Source: Membranipora membranacea
Lineage: Eukaryota > Bryozoa > Gymnolaemata > Cheilostomatida > Membraniporidae
Length of the DNA stretch: 64,000 nucleotides
NCBI GenBank assembly: GCA_914767715.1
Contig: OU612071.1
Coordinates: 21,263,681-21,327,680, forward strand
Reading direction: 5' to 3'
In this document: piece by piece, positions 31,980-43,863 of the stretch
How positions within the stretch are numbered: position 1 is the first letter of the stretch
Layout of the letters: every line of letters begins with the position of its first letter
The notes under the pieces: model-generated
Told to the model about the DNA's origin: nothing
Database searches by the model: none
Seen by the model: only the letters and a program-made list of their open reading frames with translations
Position numbers and translations under genes: made by a program

Positions 31980-32060
31980 TACGGTAGTGTAGTGGTTAGG
32001 GTGTCCGACCCGTGATCATGGGCTTACTGGTCATAGGTTCAATCCCGAGCCAGAACATTA
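31980..32060 (+). mobile_element. tRNA-like SINE head
   Basis: A-box-like TAGTGTAGTGGTTAGG (31985-32000) and B-box GGTTCAATCCC (32036-32046) are spaced as in tRNA genes. The anticodon arm does not pair properly, so this is a SINE or tRNA relic and not a functional tRNA. Confidence 0.5.
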
Positions 32061-32564
32061 CCACTCTACTTCATTTCAGGTGTTGTGTTTGTGAGGCAGG
32101 CTGATGGTGAGGTGGTGGCATGGTGAGGTTCTTTACCATATTTTAGGGTGTCAGAGAGTCAGCAGGTGCAGATGATATATTTACAGGAGCAGCAGGTGTC
32201 AGCGAGTAGGCAGCAGATGTTGGTGAGGCGTGGATGAGAATACTGTGTGGTTATGGAACACTGCCGAACATGAGTGGGGATTTTTTGGTTATACTTGTTG
32301 AAAAAATTCAAAAGTCTGGTTTTGTAGCGGAGTTCTACTGCCGCTGACGCCTACTGCCTTTGCTTCCTTTGCTGCCTGCTCCTTGCCCTCTGCCCACCTG
32401 CTCCACCTTACACACTCCTGCTCCTGCTGGGCCTCGATCCACTACTCTCCTGCTTGCTGTCTGTCCACGAGTACCACCCCTCCACCTTGCCGGCGTTAAC
32501 ACCTTAACAGTAAAGGTTTGGTTTATACCTGAAATATATGCCTGAAGACGCCTAAAATGTGTCA
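32061..32564. other. No recognised gene
   Basis: GT-rich, then CTGCC-rich sequence with GCAGGTG phrases; possibly the body of the preceding SINE-like unit. The overlapping frames at 32335-32616 are compositional. Confidence 0.4.
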
Positions 32565-32640
32565 CCCTGTTGGTTGCTGGAATCGAACCTGCACCCAACG
32601 AGGTTACAATCCGCAACTCTTACCACTAGGCCAGTCGGCT
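32565..32640 (-). mobile_element. tRNA-like SINE head (minus strand)
   Basis: On the minus strand TGGCCTAGTGGTAAGAGT (A box) and GGTTCGATTCC (B box, 32579-32590) are correctly spaced. The central arm is degenerate. The body would extend to lower coordinates. Confidence 0.5.
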
Positions 32641-32769
32641 ACTGCTGCATATAAGTCTCAGGTTAAACAATCTGTTCTCTGTGTCTCACGAAGTCTAAAT
32701 AATAAGATTTAAAACCGATAACAGCTGATATTAACTCCAGAATTCTTGAACTGGGAATTGAATTCAAGC

Positions 32770-32835
32770 CCACAAGAGCTGGAATTGAACCCTCACCATC
32801 CAAGTTAACAGTCCGCCACACTAGCCAGTAGAAAA
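32770..32835 (-). mobile_element. tRNA-Asn-like SINE head (minus strand)
   Basis: Minus strand TGGCTAGTGTGGCGGACTG (A box) is followed by CTGTTAACTTGGATGGTG and GGGTTCAATTCC (B box). CTGTTAAC resembles the tRNA-Asn anticodon loop, but the arms do not pair well. Orientation and spacing match the copy 150 bp away. Confidence 0.48.
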
Positions 32836-34086
32836 ATTTGTCTAGAAAAATATTGTCAAATACAGCCAAGTAACAAAACATTGATAAATAGAAAAATTTA
32901 AGAATATACAAATTGCTTTTATTCTGTTTTAACTGTGGCTATGAAGAAATGGGTTCTACACTGCCTTTTGTTTCACCATTACTCAGGTTATGAGTGTTAC
33001 CCCTCATACCTTTATAGAAGACAACTCCTGACATTTAATGGCTGGTAAATAATTTTATTGTCTTGTCATGCTTTAGTTTGTTTGCTGCGCTCCTACAATA
33101 AAATTAATTTAATTAAAATACAATTAATTAAATAAAATCGAAAGAAAATGAAATCATATAAAATAGATTCTTGCATATTCCTCTTAGTAAGGCCATATCC
33201 ATATCCAAATGTGTGAGAATTTTTAACAGTATCCTGGATTTTGCAGTAGAACACTTGACACAAATATGGACATGGAAAGTATCATGATTATCTCTCTCCA
33301 CATTGTTCCATACCAATTACAATGCAGTGCAGCTGTACAATAATACACACCGCAGACACTATAGAGCAGGCTGTGAACACTACTCTACCGCTCTTTTCAT
33401 AACCCATTGAAATTGGTCATGTCAGTTGTTGCTCCACAACCATAGATATGTATGTTTATAAATTATATCACTTTATTGACTTCCGTAATCATTAGGAGAA
33501 TGTGTTCCATTTGGAGTAAAAAAACACAGAAATATTTTTTTGTAGACATGATTGATCTAAAGAAAAACAAAAGAAATTAATAGTGTATGCCATTGATATG
33601 TTGATACAGTTAATGTTTGAAAGAAAAATAAGATTGATGTTCTCTTATGGAAGTTTGTTGTAGCTTGAAGTTATCGAACTTTCTAGGAGCAATGGAAAAT
33701 TATTTCTAAATGAAAATCTGTGGTCAGGTGACCTGTATTTGCTATGAATAAAATTGCTTGTTTTTCTGTGGAATATTTTGAAACCCAGTAAGTTGATGAA
33801 GTACAAACACAGTATAGTCCATTTATGAATAACTGTATAAATGCTTGAAATAGGATGCTGACAGTCTTGAGAACGCTGATTCATGCAAAACGCAAGCGTC
33901 AAATTAAGGCTGTTTGTTTTTCACTGGCTTCATGATGAGTCTCCAAACACAGCTGCTGATCTTCATAATTTGAATCAGTATCTTGCACACCTTACTTACA
34001 TTATGATGTCAACTTGTTTGAAATAGCTGTACCTATTTTATTGAAACCCTTCCTGGCACAATCTGTACTGGGGATACACCTGTTAA
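32836..34086. other. No recognised gene
   Basis: AT-rich; nothing recognisable on either strand. Confidence 0.45.
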
Positions 34087-34088
34087 GC

Positions 34089-34350
34089 TGAGTTTACACA
34101 GAGGAGGTTTCCTGATGACACTCATCGTAGCGTCAGTTGAAAGACTGCAGCCCTGTTGCGTTTAAGCAACCATTGCTAGCACATGGGTGTGCCTCCTTTG
34201 TGATTAGCTTGGTTTTGGTAACCCCAAAGCCGGTAAGCAGCAAGCGCCTTGTCTAAACTGGAAAGCAACTCACAAGAGTTTCTCCATAGTTTCCCAAATA
34301 TGAAGTTGCTGGTCTCTAGATGCAGGTTTCCTCTGTGCAAACTCACAAAT
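34089..34350. mobile_element. Candidate short MITE
   Basis: TGAGTTTACACAGAGGA at the left end is matched in inverse by TCCTCTGTGCAAACTCA at the right end, one mismatch in 17. The interior is about 225 bp and non-coding. No target duplication is clear, so the transposon identity is tentative. Confidence 0.5.
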
Positions 34351-34954
34351 ATTTACTGATGACAAGTCAGGCTGTAGATGACTTAAAAATACTGCTGTCA
34401 GTGATATTGAACCCTGTATGGTGTTTTTGGAAATTTTGTTGATTCAAGATTTGAAGAATTTCTAGCAAAATCATTTTGGGATATTCAGTGAAAATAAATC
34501 TGGAAATGTGTGAAAAATGCCATGATCTTATTTATGGAATCACTGAAAAATGCGACAAGATTCTCTTTTCCATAGTCACAAATATCACAATCATTCCTAC
34601 ACTGAGAGACTGATATATCACGTCTAGTGGATACAATCTCTCAATCAAAGACGTTCCTATATTCCTTAGGTATACATTGTAATAATGATTAATCTGTGCT
34701 TGAGCAGCTTACGTCAATTGGACATACAAGGCCACCTGAATCCTGGGAAGCCCCTAAATTTACTTTAGCTGCACCAGGCTTTGACAACGATGAATGAATC
34801 ATTGTTTATCATTGAAAAAATTCATTCTGGCATCTCAGCTGCTCAGCTTTGCATCCATCTGACTAAGATAGATAAATAGATGGCTACCTGGTTTTTGTGG
34901 TTCTCGTTATTACTAGTTAGCTAAGATAGATTATTAATTAAGATTTGTACACTT
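34351..34954. other. No recognised gene
   Basis: Nothing recognisable. Confidence 0.4.
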
Positions 34955-35075
34955 TTTAAATTTAAATTAAAATTAAATTAAATTTTTTAATTTAAATTTT
35001 TAAATTTAAATTAAAATTAAATTAAATTGAATTTAAATTTAAATTAAATTAAATTGAATTTAAATTTAAATTATC
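34955..35075. repeat. AT-only low-complexity tract
   Basis: Runs of AAATTTAAATTAAATT words in both polarities over about 120 bp, with almost no G or C; self-complementary. Confidence 0.95.
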
Positions 35076-35329
35076 TAATGCTAAAATATGTAAATATGAT
35101 GAGGAATAAGTTAAGTTCTATTTAGTTTACGTGGCATAGCCATAAAAAAAAACCATTTACAGACTGGGTTTTTTTAAAAAAAATGTTCTTATCTGCTAAT
35201 TTACTTATTTTGTGCTGCAAGTGCCAATAATCAACCTCAATTATGATGTGGCATTGTCTATGTAAGATGTGTAGTTTTACATAGGTCTTTTGCGGCAAAG
35301 ACCAGTATACATGTCTTTTATGCGATTTA

Positions 35330-35650
35330 GTTCGTTAAGGGTCAGGACAGCAAGCACAAACTGGATTGATTGAGAACAACCAGATTATTGCTGCTGCCCA
35401 GGGCCTTAAGACTCTCTGGAATCGGAGCTCAAAACTCCAGAGCAAGAACCCCCGGCCCCCACCAGGTATTATTAGGGTTTGTTATTCTAACTGTTAAATA
35501 CAGAAGTACAAGTTACAATGCAAGGACGGCGGAAGCCAGGACAGGTTCCACTACCGCAGGGCGCAGGCCGTGGAACCAACCCCTTTGGAATCTCCGGAAA
35601 TTCCTCAGGGGCACAAACCCCTCAAGTACCAGTGTTAGTGTGAGAGCAGT
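35330..35650 (+). mobile_element. LINE-like 5' region / shared repeat
   Basis: GTTCGTTAAGGGTCAGGACA and about 60 further bases recur at 58770-58835. The next 250 bp are GC-richer than the surroundings, with no domain in the open frame 35370-35657. It ends in AGTGTTAGTGTGAGAGCA, a phrase that reappears beyond the satellite at about 38503. It may be the 5' untranslated region of the LINE whose RT remnant is at 39.4 kb. Confidence 0.4.
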
Positions 35651-35659
35651 AAGTTAGTA

Positions 35660-38505
35660 AGTTAAATCAGTTAGTGTTAAGTGTTAAGTGTTAAATCAGT
35701 TAGTGTTAAGTGTTAAATCAGTTAGTATTAAGTATTAGTATTAAGTATTAGTATTAGTATTAAGTATTAGTATTAGTATTAAGTATTAGTATTAGTATTA
35801 AGTATTAGTATTAGTATTAAGTATTAGTATTAGTATTAAGTATTAGTATTAGTATTAAGTATTAGTATTAGTATTAGTATTAAGTATTAGTATTAAGTAT
35901 TAGTATTAGTATTAAGTATTAGTATTAAGTATAAGTATTAATTATTAGTATTAAGTATTAGTATTAAGTATTAGTATTAATTATTAGTATTAAGTATTAG
36001 TATTAAGTATTAGTATTAAGTATAAGTATTAATTATTAGTATTAATTATTAGTATTAAGTATTAGTATTAAGTATTAGTATTAAGTATTAGTATTAATTA
36101 TTAGTATTAAGTATTAGTATTAAGTATTAGTATTAAGTATTAGTATTAAGTATTAAGTATTAGTATTAAGTATTAAGTATTAAGTATTAGTATTAAGTAT
36201 TAGTATTAAGTATTAGTATTAATTATTAGTATTAAGTTTTAGTATTAATTATTAGTATTAAGTATTAGTATTAATTATTAGTATTAATTATTAGTATTAA
36301 TTATTAGTATTAATTATTAGTATTAATTATTAGTATTAATTATTAGTATTAATTATTAGTATTAATTATTAGTATTAATTATTAGTATTAATTATTAGTA
36401 TTAATTATTAGTATTAATTATTAGTATTAAGTATTAGTATTAAGTATTAGTATTAAGTATTAGTATTAAGTATTAGTAATTAGTATTAGTAATTAGTATT
36501 AGTAATTAGTATTAGTAATTAGTATTAGTAATTAGTATTAGTAATTAGTATTAGTAATTAGTATTAGTCATTAGTATTAGTCATTAGTATTAGTCATTAG
36601 TATTAGTCATTAGTATTAGTCATTAGTATTAGTCATTAGTATTAGTCATTAGTATTAGTCATTAGTATTAGTCATTAGTATTAGTCATTAGTATTAGTCA
36701 TTAGTATTAGTCATTAGTATTAGTCATTAGTATTAGTCATTAGTATTACTCATTAGTATTAGTCATTAGTATTAGTCATTAGTATTAGTCATTAGTATTA
36801 GTCATTAGTATAAGTCATTAGTATTAGTCATTAGTATTAGTTATTAGTATTAGTATTAGTTATTAGTATTAGTTATTAGTATTAGTTATTAGTATTAGTT
36901 ATTAGTATTAGTATAAGTTATTAGTATTAGTTATTAGTATTAGTTATTAGTATTAGTTATTAGTATTAGTTATTAGTATTAGTTATTAGTATTAGTTATT
37001 AGTATTAGTTATTAGTATTAGTTATTAGTATTAGTTATTAGTATTAGTTATTAGGTATTAGGTATTAGGTATTAGGTATTAGGTATTAGGTATTAGGTAT
37101 TAGGTATTAGTTTTAATTATTAGTATTAATTATTAGTATTAATTATTAGTATTAATTATTAGTATTGAGTATTAGCATTAAGTATTAGCATTAAGTATTA
37201 GTATTAGTATTAATTATTAGTATTAATTATTAGTATTAAGTATTAGTATTAGCATTAAGTATTAGTATTAGTATTAATTATTAGTATTAATTATTAGTAT
37301 TAAGTATTAGTATTAAGTATTAGTATTAAGTATTAGTATTAGTATTAGTATTAATTATTAGTATTAAGTATTAGTATTAAGTATTAGTATTAAGTATTAG
37401 TATTAAGTATTAGTATTAAGTATTAGTATTAAGTATTAGTATTAGTATTAGTATTAGTTATTAGTATTAGTTATTAGTATTAGTTATTAGTATTAGTTAT
37501 TAGTATTAGTTATTAGTATTAGTTATTAGTATTAGTTATTAGTATTAGTTATTAGTATAAGTTATTAGTATTAGTTATTAGTATCAGTTATTAGTATCAG
37601 TTATTAGTATTAGTTATTAGTATTAGTTATTAGTATTAGTTATTAGTATTAGTATTAGTTATTAGTATTAGTTATTAGTATTAGTTATTAGTATTAGTTA
37701 TTAGTATAAGTTATTAGTATAAGTTATTAGTATTAGTTATTAGTATTAGTTATTAGTATTAGTTATTAGTATTAGTTATTAGTATTAGTTATTAGTATTA
37801 GTTATTAGTATTAGTTATTAGTATTAGTTATTAGTATTAGTATTAGTTATTAGTATTAGTTATTAGTATTAGTTATTAGTATTAGTATTAGTTATTAGTA
37901 TTAGTTATTAGTATTAGTTATTAGTATTAGTTATTAGTTATTAGTTATTAGTATTAGGTATTAGGTATTAGGTATTAGGTATTAGGTATTAGTTATTAGT
38001 ATTAGGTATTAGGTATTAGGTATTAGGTATTAGGTATTAGGTATTAGTATTAAGTATTAGTTTTAATTATTAGTATTAATTATTAGTATTAATTATTAGT
38101 ATTAATTATTAGTATTGAGTATTAGTATTAAGTATTAGCATTAAGTATTAGTATTAGTATTAATTATTAGTATTAGTTATTAGTATTAATTATTAGTATT
38201 AGTTATTAGTATTAGTATTAATTATTAGTATTAAGTATTAGTATTAATTATTAGTATTAAGTATTAGTATTAAGTATTAGTATTAAGTATAAGTATTAAG
38301 TATTAGTATTAAGTATTAGTATTAAGTATGAGTATTAAGTTTTAGTATTAGTATTAAGTATTAGTATTAGTATTAAGAAAATATTAATTATTAGTATTAG
38401 TATTAGTATTAAGTATTAGTATTAGTATTAGTATTAGTATTAAGTATTAGTATTAGTATTAAGTATTAGTATCTAGTATTAGTATTAAGTATTAGTATTA
38501 AGTAT
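35660..38505. repeat. 2.8-kb TTAGTA-type satellite (13-bp units in variant blocks)
   Basis: Most of it consists of 13-bp units made of AGTATT plus a 7-bp partner that changes from block to block: AAGTATT (mainly 35.7-36.23 kb), AATTATT (36.24-36.43), AGTAATT (36.48-36.56), AGTCATT (36.56-36.84), AGTTATT (36.84-37.05 and 37.44-37.95). Pure 7-bp runs of TTAGGTA occur at 37.05-37.11 and 37.95-38.04. The segment beginning TTAGTTTTAATTATTAG recurs about 950 bp later, a higher-order duplication. C is almost absent from the plus strand. Confidence 0.97.
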
Positions 38506-39386
38506 TAGTGTGAGAGCACTAAGTGTTAGTGTGTAAGTGTTAAGTGTAAGTGTATTAGTGTGTAAGTGATCAGTAAGAGTTATTGTTAGAGCAGTAAAAG
38601 TTAGTAATAAGTGATACTGGAGGGGAACCACAAAGACCGACAGCAGGAAACCGCAGTAAACTGCAGCAACCTACTGACGAACCTAAAGAAACTCTGGAAC
38701 TCCAGTGTTCCAGACAAGAACTCACGGCTTTTTGAGTTTGTTATTCACAGTGTATCTGCTAAATGAAGATATAAATTATATGCAGTTTGGTTCTATTTTG
38801 GATACCTTTGAACTAACGCAGTCTTTCAATGGCGCAAGAAAAATTTGAACAACAGTATGCATCAATATCAAAAATAACAACTTAGTATATATAGATGCAA
38901 AAACTTACCAGCAACAATTCTACACAAATAAAAGATCCAACAATGATGATGAAAATTGGCATCAGAAGAGATACAATTATGTGACAGATAAAGAGAAAAA
39001 CAAAGTAGTGGGAAACAGCACAAATGGATGCTTACCCCTCCTTACCAAAAAGACCATATACGGACAAAGCCATTCGGGACACCTTTGAAGAGCAAGTCCA
39101 TTGATCTACTTTTTTTAAAACCTGAATGCAGAAAGTAACAACAACAACAACAACAACAAGTGACTACTATAGACAAAGCATAGGTGAAAACACAGTATGA
39201 GTAGATTCTGCTTACCTCTCCTACCATACATACAAACATACCATACCATACACCATCTTATACCACACATTATCACACCATACCAATAAAATTCTCCACT
39301 CTACTAAATATACATATACTAAATGCAACTAATTTTGACTTCTTAGAAATTACGAATGACATTACAGAGAGTGTCATAAAAGTTCC
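38506..39386 (+). other. Probable LINE leader with ORF1 start remnant
   Basis: After the satellite, AGAGCAGTAAAAG and GGAGGGGAACCACAAAGACC look like LINE 5' sequence. ATG at about 39024 opens MDAYPSLPKRPYTDKAIRDT, ending in TGA at about 39104; it could be the start of an ORF1 but is too short to classify. An AAC microsatellite lies at 39138-39160 and ACCAT-type repeats at 39220-39285. Confidence 0.3.
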
Positions 39387-39800
39387 ATGAAAATCATTAA
39401 AGAAAATAAAAATGGTATCAGCCGAATCTTGACCCACATGATCAATCTTATCGTTCGAACATCAAAATTTCCAGATAGCCAGAAAATTGCTAGAGTACAA
39501 CCACTGCATAAAAATGGTGATAAATTTGACTGTAACAACTATCGGCCGATATCAATACTAACTGCAATATCCAAAATTGCGGAAAAAGTGTCAGCTATCC
39601 AATTACGGTTTTATTTGGAAAATTCTAATATTTTAATTGAAAAGCGGAACACAACCTCTGCTATATCTAGACTAATGGAACACCTGTACGACAGTTTTAA
39701 TAGCAGTAAAATGACAGTAAAATTACACAAGGAATATTTGTAGACTTCAGCAAGGCTTTTGATACCATCAATCATGATATTTTAATAAAAAATTGCCTTT
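39387..39800 (+). pseudogene. LINE reverse transcriptase fragment
   Basis: The frame contains VQPLHKNGDKFDCNNYRPIS and ILTAISKIAEK, the conserved NYRPISIL block of Jockey/CR1-like reverse transcriptases. After a frameshift near 39730 the next frame reads GIFVDFSKAFDTINH, motif A. Motifs B and C (PQG, FADD) are absent: the sequence jumps within about 100 bp to C-terminal sequence, so an internal deletion removed the catalytic core. Confidence 0.82.
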
Positions 39801-39929
39801 TTATAATTTTACAAATGATGCATCCTCCCATGTGGTCATGTGACCTCTTTCTTCTCTGAGTATCAAATTATGCCCATTGAAATGCTTTTTAAATACCGCT
39901 ATTTGTTACATGTTAACAATACTCACCTT

Positions 39930-40310
39930 AATGGGGAGTTAGAAATTCAAACCCCTGCTATTACAGCCACTAGGTCTAAGGAAAAATTTGCCCCAAAGAG
40001 AGCCAACAACTGTAGAGGGGAGAGGTCCCTGTTAACCACAGGTGTTAACCTGTGGAATTCATACCTACTGGAAGAGGAGGGGCGGCTCCTTCTGTTTTGC
40101 GGGGGGTTGGCGTCCTCGCTGTGGGGGTGTGGTTCGCTTCTTGTCGAGTAGGCTGCGTCTCTGGGCTTGCCCTGGGGACGGTAGCCTTCGTTTTCCCGAT
40201 AATCGGATGGTCGCCGTACTGAACCTGAACTAATCTGACCATGCCGCAGCCTTATTTAATTTCACTATTTTAGTACTTTGATTTTAAATATAATAAATTG
40301 TTGCGGAAAC
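39930..40310 (+). pseudogene. LINE ORF2 C-terminus and 3' end
   Basis: ITATRSKEKFAPKRANNCRG followed by ERSLLTTGVNLWNSYLLEE matches the C-terminal TRS...R...GxxLWNSL block of LINE ORF2. The tail that follows has a G-rich stretch and ends with ATAATAAATTGTTGCGGAAACC and an A-rich run (40300-40345), a typical LINE terminus; the tail string is written here as ATAATAAATTG and TTGCGGAAACC. Together with 39387-39800 it is an internally deleted copy. Confidence 0.72.
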
Positions 40311-40345
40311 CAAAAAAAACAAAACAAACAAAATAATTATTATAT

Positions 40346-41284
40346 AGCTTATGATAATGAAGGACAATAAACCAAACCAAACGCTGCGTGAATTTGAGAC
40401 TGGGAGACTTGAGACTGGGAGACTTTGGTGTGGGGGGGGACTTGAGATTGGCAGCGTTGAGTTGATTGTCATAGAAGGATGGGTGGTGCATCGATATTTC
40501 TCCTACTGATTTGAAAAGAATTTGTGTAGGATATGCATGTATTTGTTATTTTTATTTATTCGCTCTTTTTGAAATCTTGTGCAAAATCTGCCCTAAACTT
40601 GATGGTGTTTGTTTATTTTACAGTTTCAAATGTAGTTTAAATTTCATTAAAAGAAAAAAATCGTTTGCGCGCTTGAATAAAGGAGATTTATGGTTTGACT
40701 TTCCTGTTTATCCATTTGTTCTTCAGCTGGGCAACAGTGTTAGTGCAAGGAGTTAACAAGTTAGCTCACTAACTAATGGGCTAACTAGAAAACGCCGTAT
40801 AAAACAGAGAGAGAGAGAGAAGTAGTGTGTCCTGTTCAGTCAAGTCAAAGTTAAGTATAGAAAGTTCCTTGCACCAGCTGAGGAACATACACAAAATCGA
40901 ATTGAAATCTTATTTTTCTAATATAAACCAAATTCCTGAAATCTTTTATTTGCGCTAAAATTGAATTATTACATTGCCATTGATATTGTGAGATATTACA
41001 ATGTATGTATTACATGTATATTTATGTATTATGATATGTGTGTTTCGTCACATGAGTATTTCTATGCTGCCGAAGCGGAGTGAGCAGATTGGTGATGTCC
41101 CTAAGTTGACATGGATGTGTTATGGGGTTATGCTGTGGTAATTGGATGAGTGAGTGAAAGATTGAATGATTGTGTGAGTACCACATGCCCTACCTCTTTT
41201 TAGTGCCCTTGCATATTACTATGATACCATTAATACTATTAATATAAAATGGGCAAACATTTCTCTCCCACGGCGGAAATCAGT
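40346..41284. other. No recognised gene
   Basis: Contains a duplicated GAGACTGGGAGACTT (about 40393-40425), an AG microsatellite (40806-40821) and AATAAA at about 40676. No coding sequence recognised. Confidence 0.4.
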
Positions 41285-41362
41285 TGCTCGCAGTAAATGA
41301 AAGTGGCTTCCTATTCTCAGTAGAAGAATCAGCTCTCTGATCAGGCATGATTTCCGCACAAC
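41285..41362 (-). ncRNA. Alpha exon-like module, copy 1 (partial)
   Basis: Minus strand: acceptor CTATTTTAG then GTTGTGCGGAAATC, matching the acceptor side of the alpha modules at 44.8 and 47.6 kb (GTTTAACGGAAATC, GTTGAGCGGCAA). Homology runs through AGAGCTGATTCTTCTACTGAG. The donor end is not clear. Part of the exon array described in the findings. Confidence 0.4.
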
Positions 41363-41788
41363 CTAAAATAGAACCATGGAATTGTGATCTTGTTAATTCT
41401 AGTTAGGTGATATCACCTGGCTATTGTTGGTACAGGAGGATAAAGTGTTATTAGCAACTCTTGACACAAATCGAGCAGAACCTGAAGCACATTCGAATAT
41501 CCATGACTCGATAAAGGCGATCTCATTAAAGAATTACCTCTCTGAACTTCACTGCCACGTCAATGTAAATCCTGATCAGCTGAGCAGTGTACCATCTTCT
41601 TGCTGTCTGCCAGTATCACGTCTCCAACTTGCAGCATCAATCCCTTCAACCAGAAGAAAAGTTTGGTTCAGCCCTGGATTTTTATTCCATCATGCAACGG
41701 TATTCGCGATACAGACACAGAAAAACATGAAACATTAAAATATGTCTCATCAAGTTTTGTTATCAAGCAAGTTTTGTAATGCGCTAAC

Positions 41789-41955
41789 CTTGTTATTGAT
41801 AGATGCTCATTTCTTCGGCATACCCTGGACAAGCAGAGCAGCGTTGTAGTGTCAATATTGGATTATTGGTTACCTCCGCTTTGTATGTGTGGTTTGGATA
41901 AGAATCAAGATAATATCACAGCTCCTAATCCTATCAGGGATGGGGCTGTTCAGAC
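41789..41955 (-). ncRNA. Beta exon-like module, copy 1
   Basis: Minus strand: acceptor GTTAAAG then GTCTGAACAGCCCC, donor CAAG|GTTAGC. The GTCTGAA start is shared with copies at 45442, 46552, 49828 and 51954. The module has stop codons in all frames. Confidence 0.45.
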
Positions 41956-42397
41956 CTTTAACAAGGGAAAGAGGATGATAGTTACATTTGCTTTCAGTTT
42001 GATTCAATATGCCTGCATTCCAGGTAGCTCCCCTTCTACTGGTGAGTGGCCAGTAGCTCAAGAGGGTTTTAAATTTGGTCAGCAAAACATGTGAAAATTA
42101 ATGTAAAAATAAGTCAATAAGTCAATGTAAAAGAAAAGTTCACATTTAGAACGGCTTGTTATGTGAGGGTGTGAGTATACAATTTCATTAAGTGTGCTAA
42201 TCTGTTGCAATTACCACATCTACTATCTTAAAGCATCAAACCAACTTAAAGACAACAACCAAAGCATCAAAGTTTGATTTGCAACACAAAATAGATTTCA
42301 ACTTATGAAAAAGCAACACCAAAGTAGCACAACCAAAATATACCAACTAGGTCAGCTCTCCCAAAGTGTTTGACAAAACCACAGCGCTATAACTCAC

Positions 42398-42533
42398 CAC
42401 ATTCATCAGTGGATTGATTCTTTACTCAGCAGATACCCTGTCCGGCAGTGCCTTGGAGGAGATATATGTGCAGTTCTGTGCGGTTATTATGATGATATTG
42501 TATCGCATGAGCCTTGTTTAGGACATTGTGCAC
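42398..42533 (-). ncRNA. Gamma exon-like module, copy 1
   Basis: Minus strand: acceptor TTGTCACAG then GTGCACAATG, donor AATGTG|GTGAGT. Homologous along its whole length to the gamma copies at 43.4, 45.9, 48.5 and 50.7 kb. One frame is open for 38 codons and then has TGA at a site shared with copy 3. Confidence 0.5.
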
Positions 42534-43318
42534 CTGTGACAAAAAAGGGCAAACTAGTAGTTTCAAAGTTCCTGTACAGTACAGACGTAGCGTATGCTAA
42601 CATTATTCTAGCTTTACAATGATCTGAAAATCTATGATATTTATATGAAAACTACAGATATGAAAAATTATATCGATGTGAAATTCAGGAAAACTCCGGA
42701 CTCAGGTCATGAGTGGGGCCTCGTCTGTATTATTGGTTGTGTTGGATATTGCTTCTGTGATGTTATCAACTCATGTATCTATATTATGCATTTCTGAATA
42801 GAAATGTGCTTGTGTTGGTTGTTTGGTTTTGTGTCGATTGGCTGATGGGTTTTGGTTTGTTGTTGTGTGGAGTTGTCGGGTCAACAAACCAACACACTCA
42901 ACCTGAGTAGATAACTCCAAATTGTTTGAATGAGTACAAGTCTAGACCAAGAAGACCTTGAATGGTTGAGCACGACACCCAAAAACCAGCATGAATTTTA
43001 TATAAATAGCAGCAGGGGGTTTTTCCAAAACTTACTGCTCGCAGTTAGGACCGGGCCAACAGCAGAATTATTTCATTTCTAACTACCAGCCAATTTGCGC
43101 CACTGAGATGAAGCATCGGGCATGCTGTGAGACCTAGCCATGGGCTATGCAGCAGCAACTAACGCATTAGTGTTATCAAAGCATGATTTGTTATGCATTA
43201 TGAAACTTGAAAAATGAAAAGCAAAACCACAGCAAAACATCCGGAGAATTTCAATGCAGTTGTCTTTCCTGTAGAAACCACATAATGTTTCTGACATAAG
43301 GATGGTACTATAACCCAC

Positions 43319-43440
43319 CACATTTATCAGTGGATTGCAGATGCTAAGAGATGTGTGTGTAGGGTTATTTACAGGGACCATGATGGTGTAGTACCACTAT
43401 CTGCATGACTGTTGTTTAGGTAATAACAACCATTGTGTAC
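43319..43440 (-). ncRNA. Gamma exon-like module, copy 2
   Basis: Minus strand: acceptor TTTCGTTTCAG then GTACACAATGG, donor side AAATGTG|GTGGGT, which is weaker than the GTGAGT of its relatives. About 900 bp from copy 1, so this module seems to have been duplicated on its own here. Confidence 0.45.
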
Positions 43441-43863
43441 CTGAAACGAAAATGGATAAACTAAATAATTATGGCAACATATTTAATAAAACATTAGGTC
43501 TAGGACAAACTTCTCATTTATTTTGGCTTTACTATTTTCTATAAATCATAGAATGCAAGTCCCAAAACGACATACGTATTATGAATCAGCGAAGTGTAAT
43601 ATTCCATACCACTGGGCCTAATCATTTTATTTCATGAACTCTCCTTTTGACTGTAATTGAAACCAGACTGAAGATTGGAATCAAAAGTGCAGCGGAATTG
43701 GAAATACATAATTTTTAGATTTCTCTCTTTTTTTCTCAAAATTATGTTACTTGGATAAAGAACTGTGACTCACAATAGTGTCTAAAACCCAAGCCTAAAT
43801 ATTAAAAAAAAACAGTCAAAATCTGAATACTGCATAGAAAGCAGTGACTGTGATAAAACTCAC

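Noticed and set aside
37050-38045. TTAGGTA runs as interstitial telomere repeats
   Set aside because: The unit is 7 bp and lacks GGG; it grades into neighbouring TTAGTTA and TTAGTA units, so it is a variant block of the local satellite.
39042-39239. Minus-strand frame with a poly-Cys run
   Set aside because: It is the antisense translation of the AAC microsatellite.
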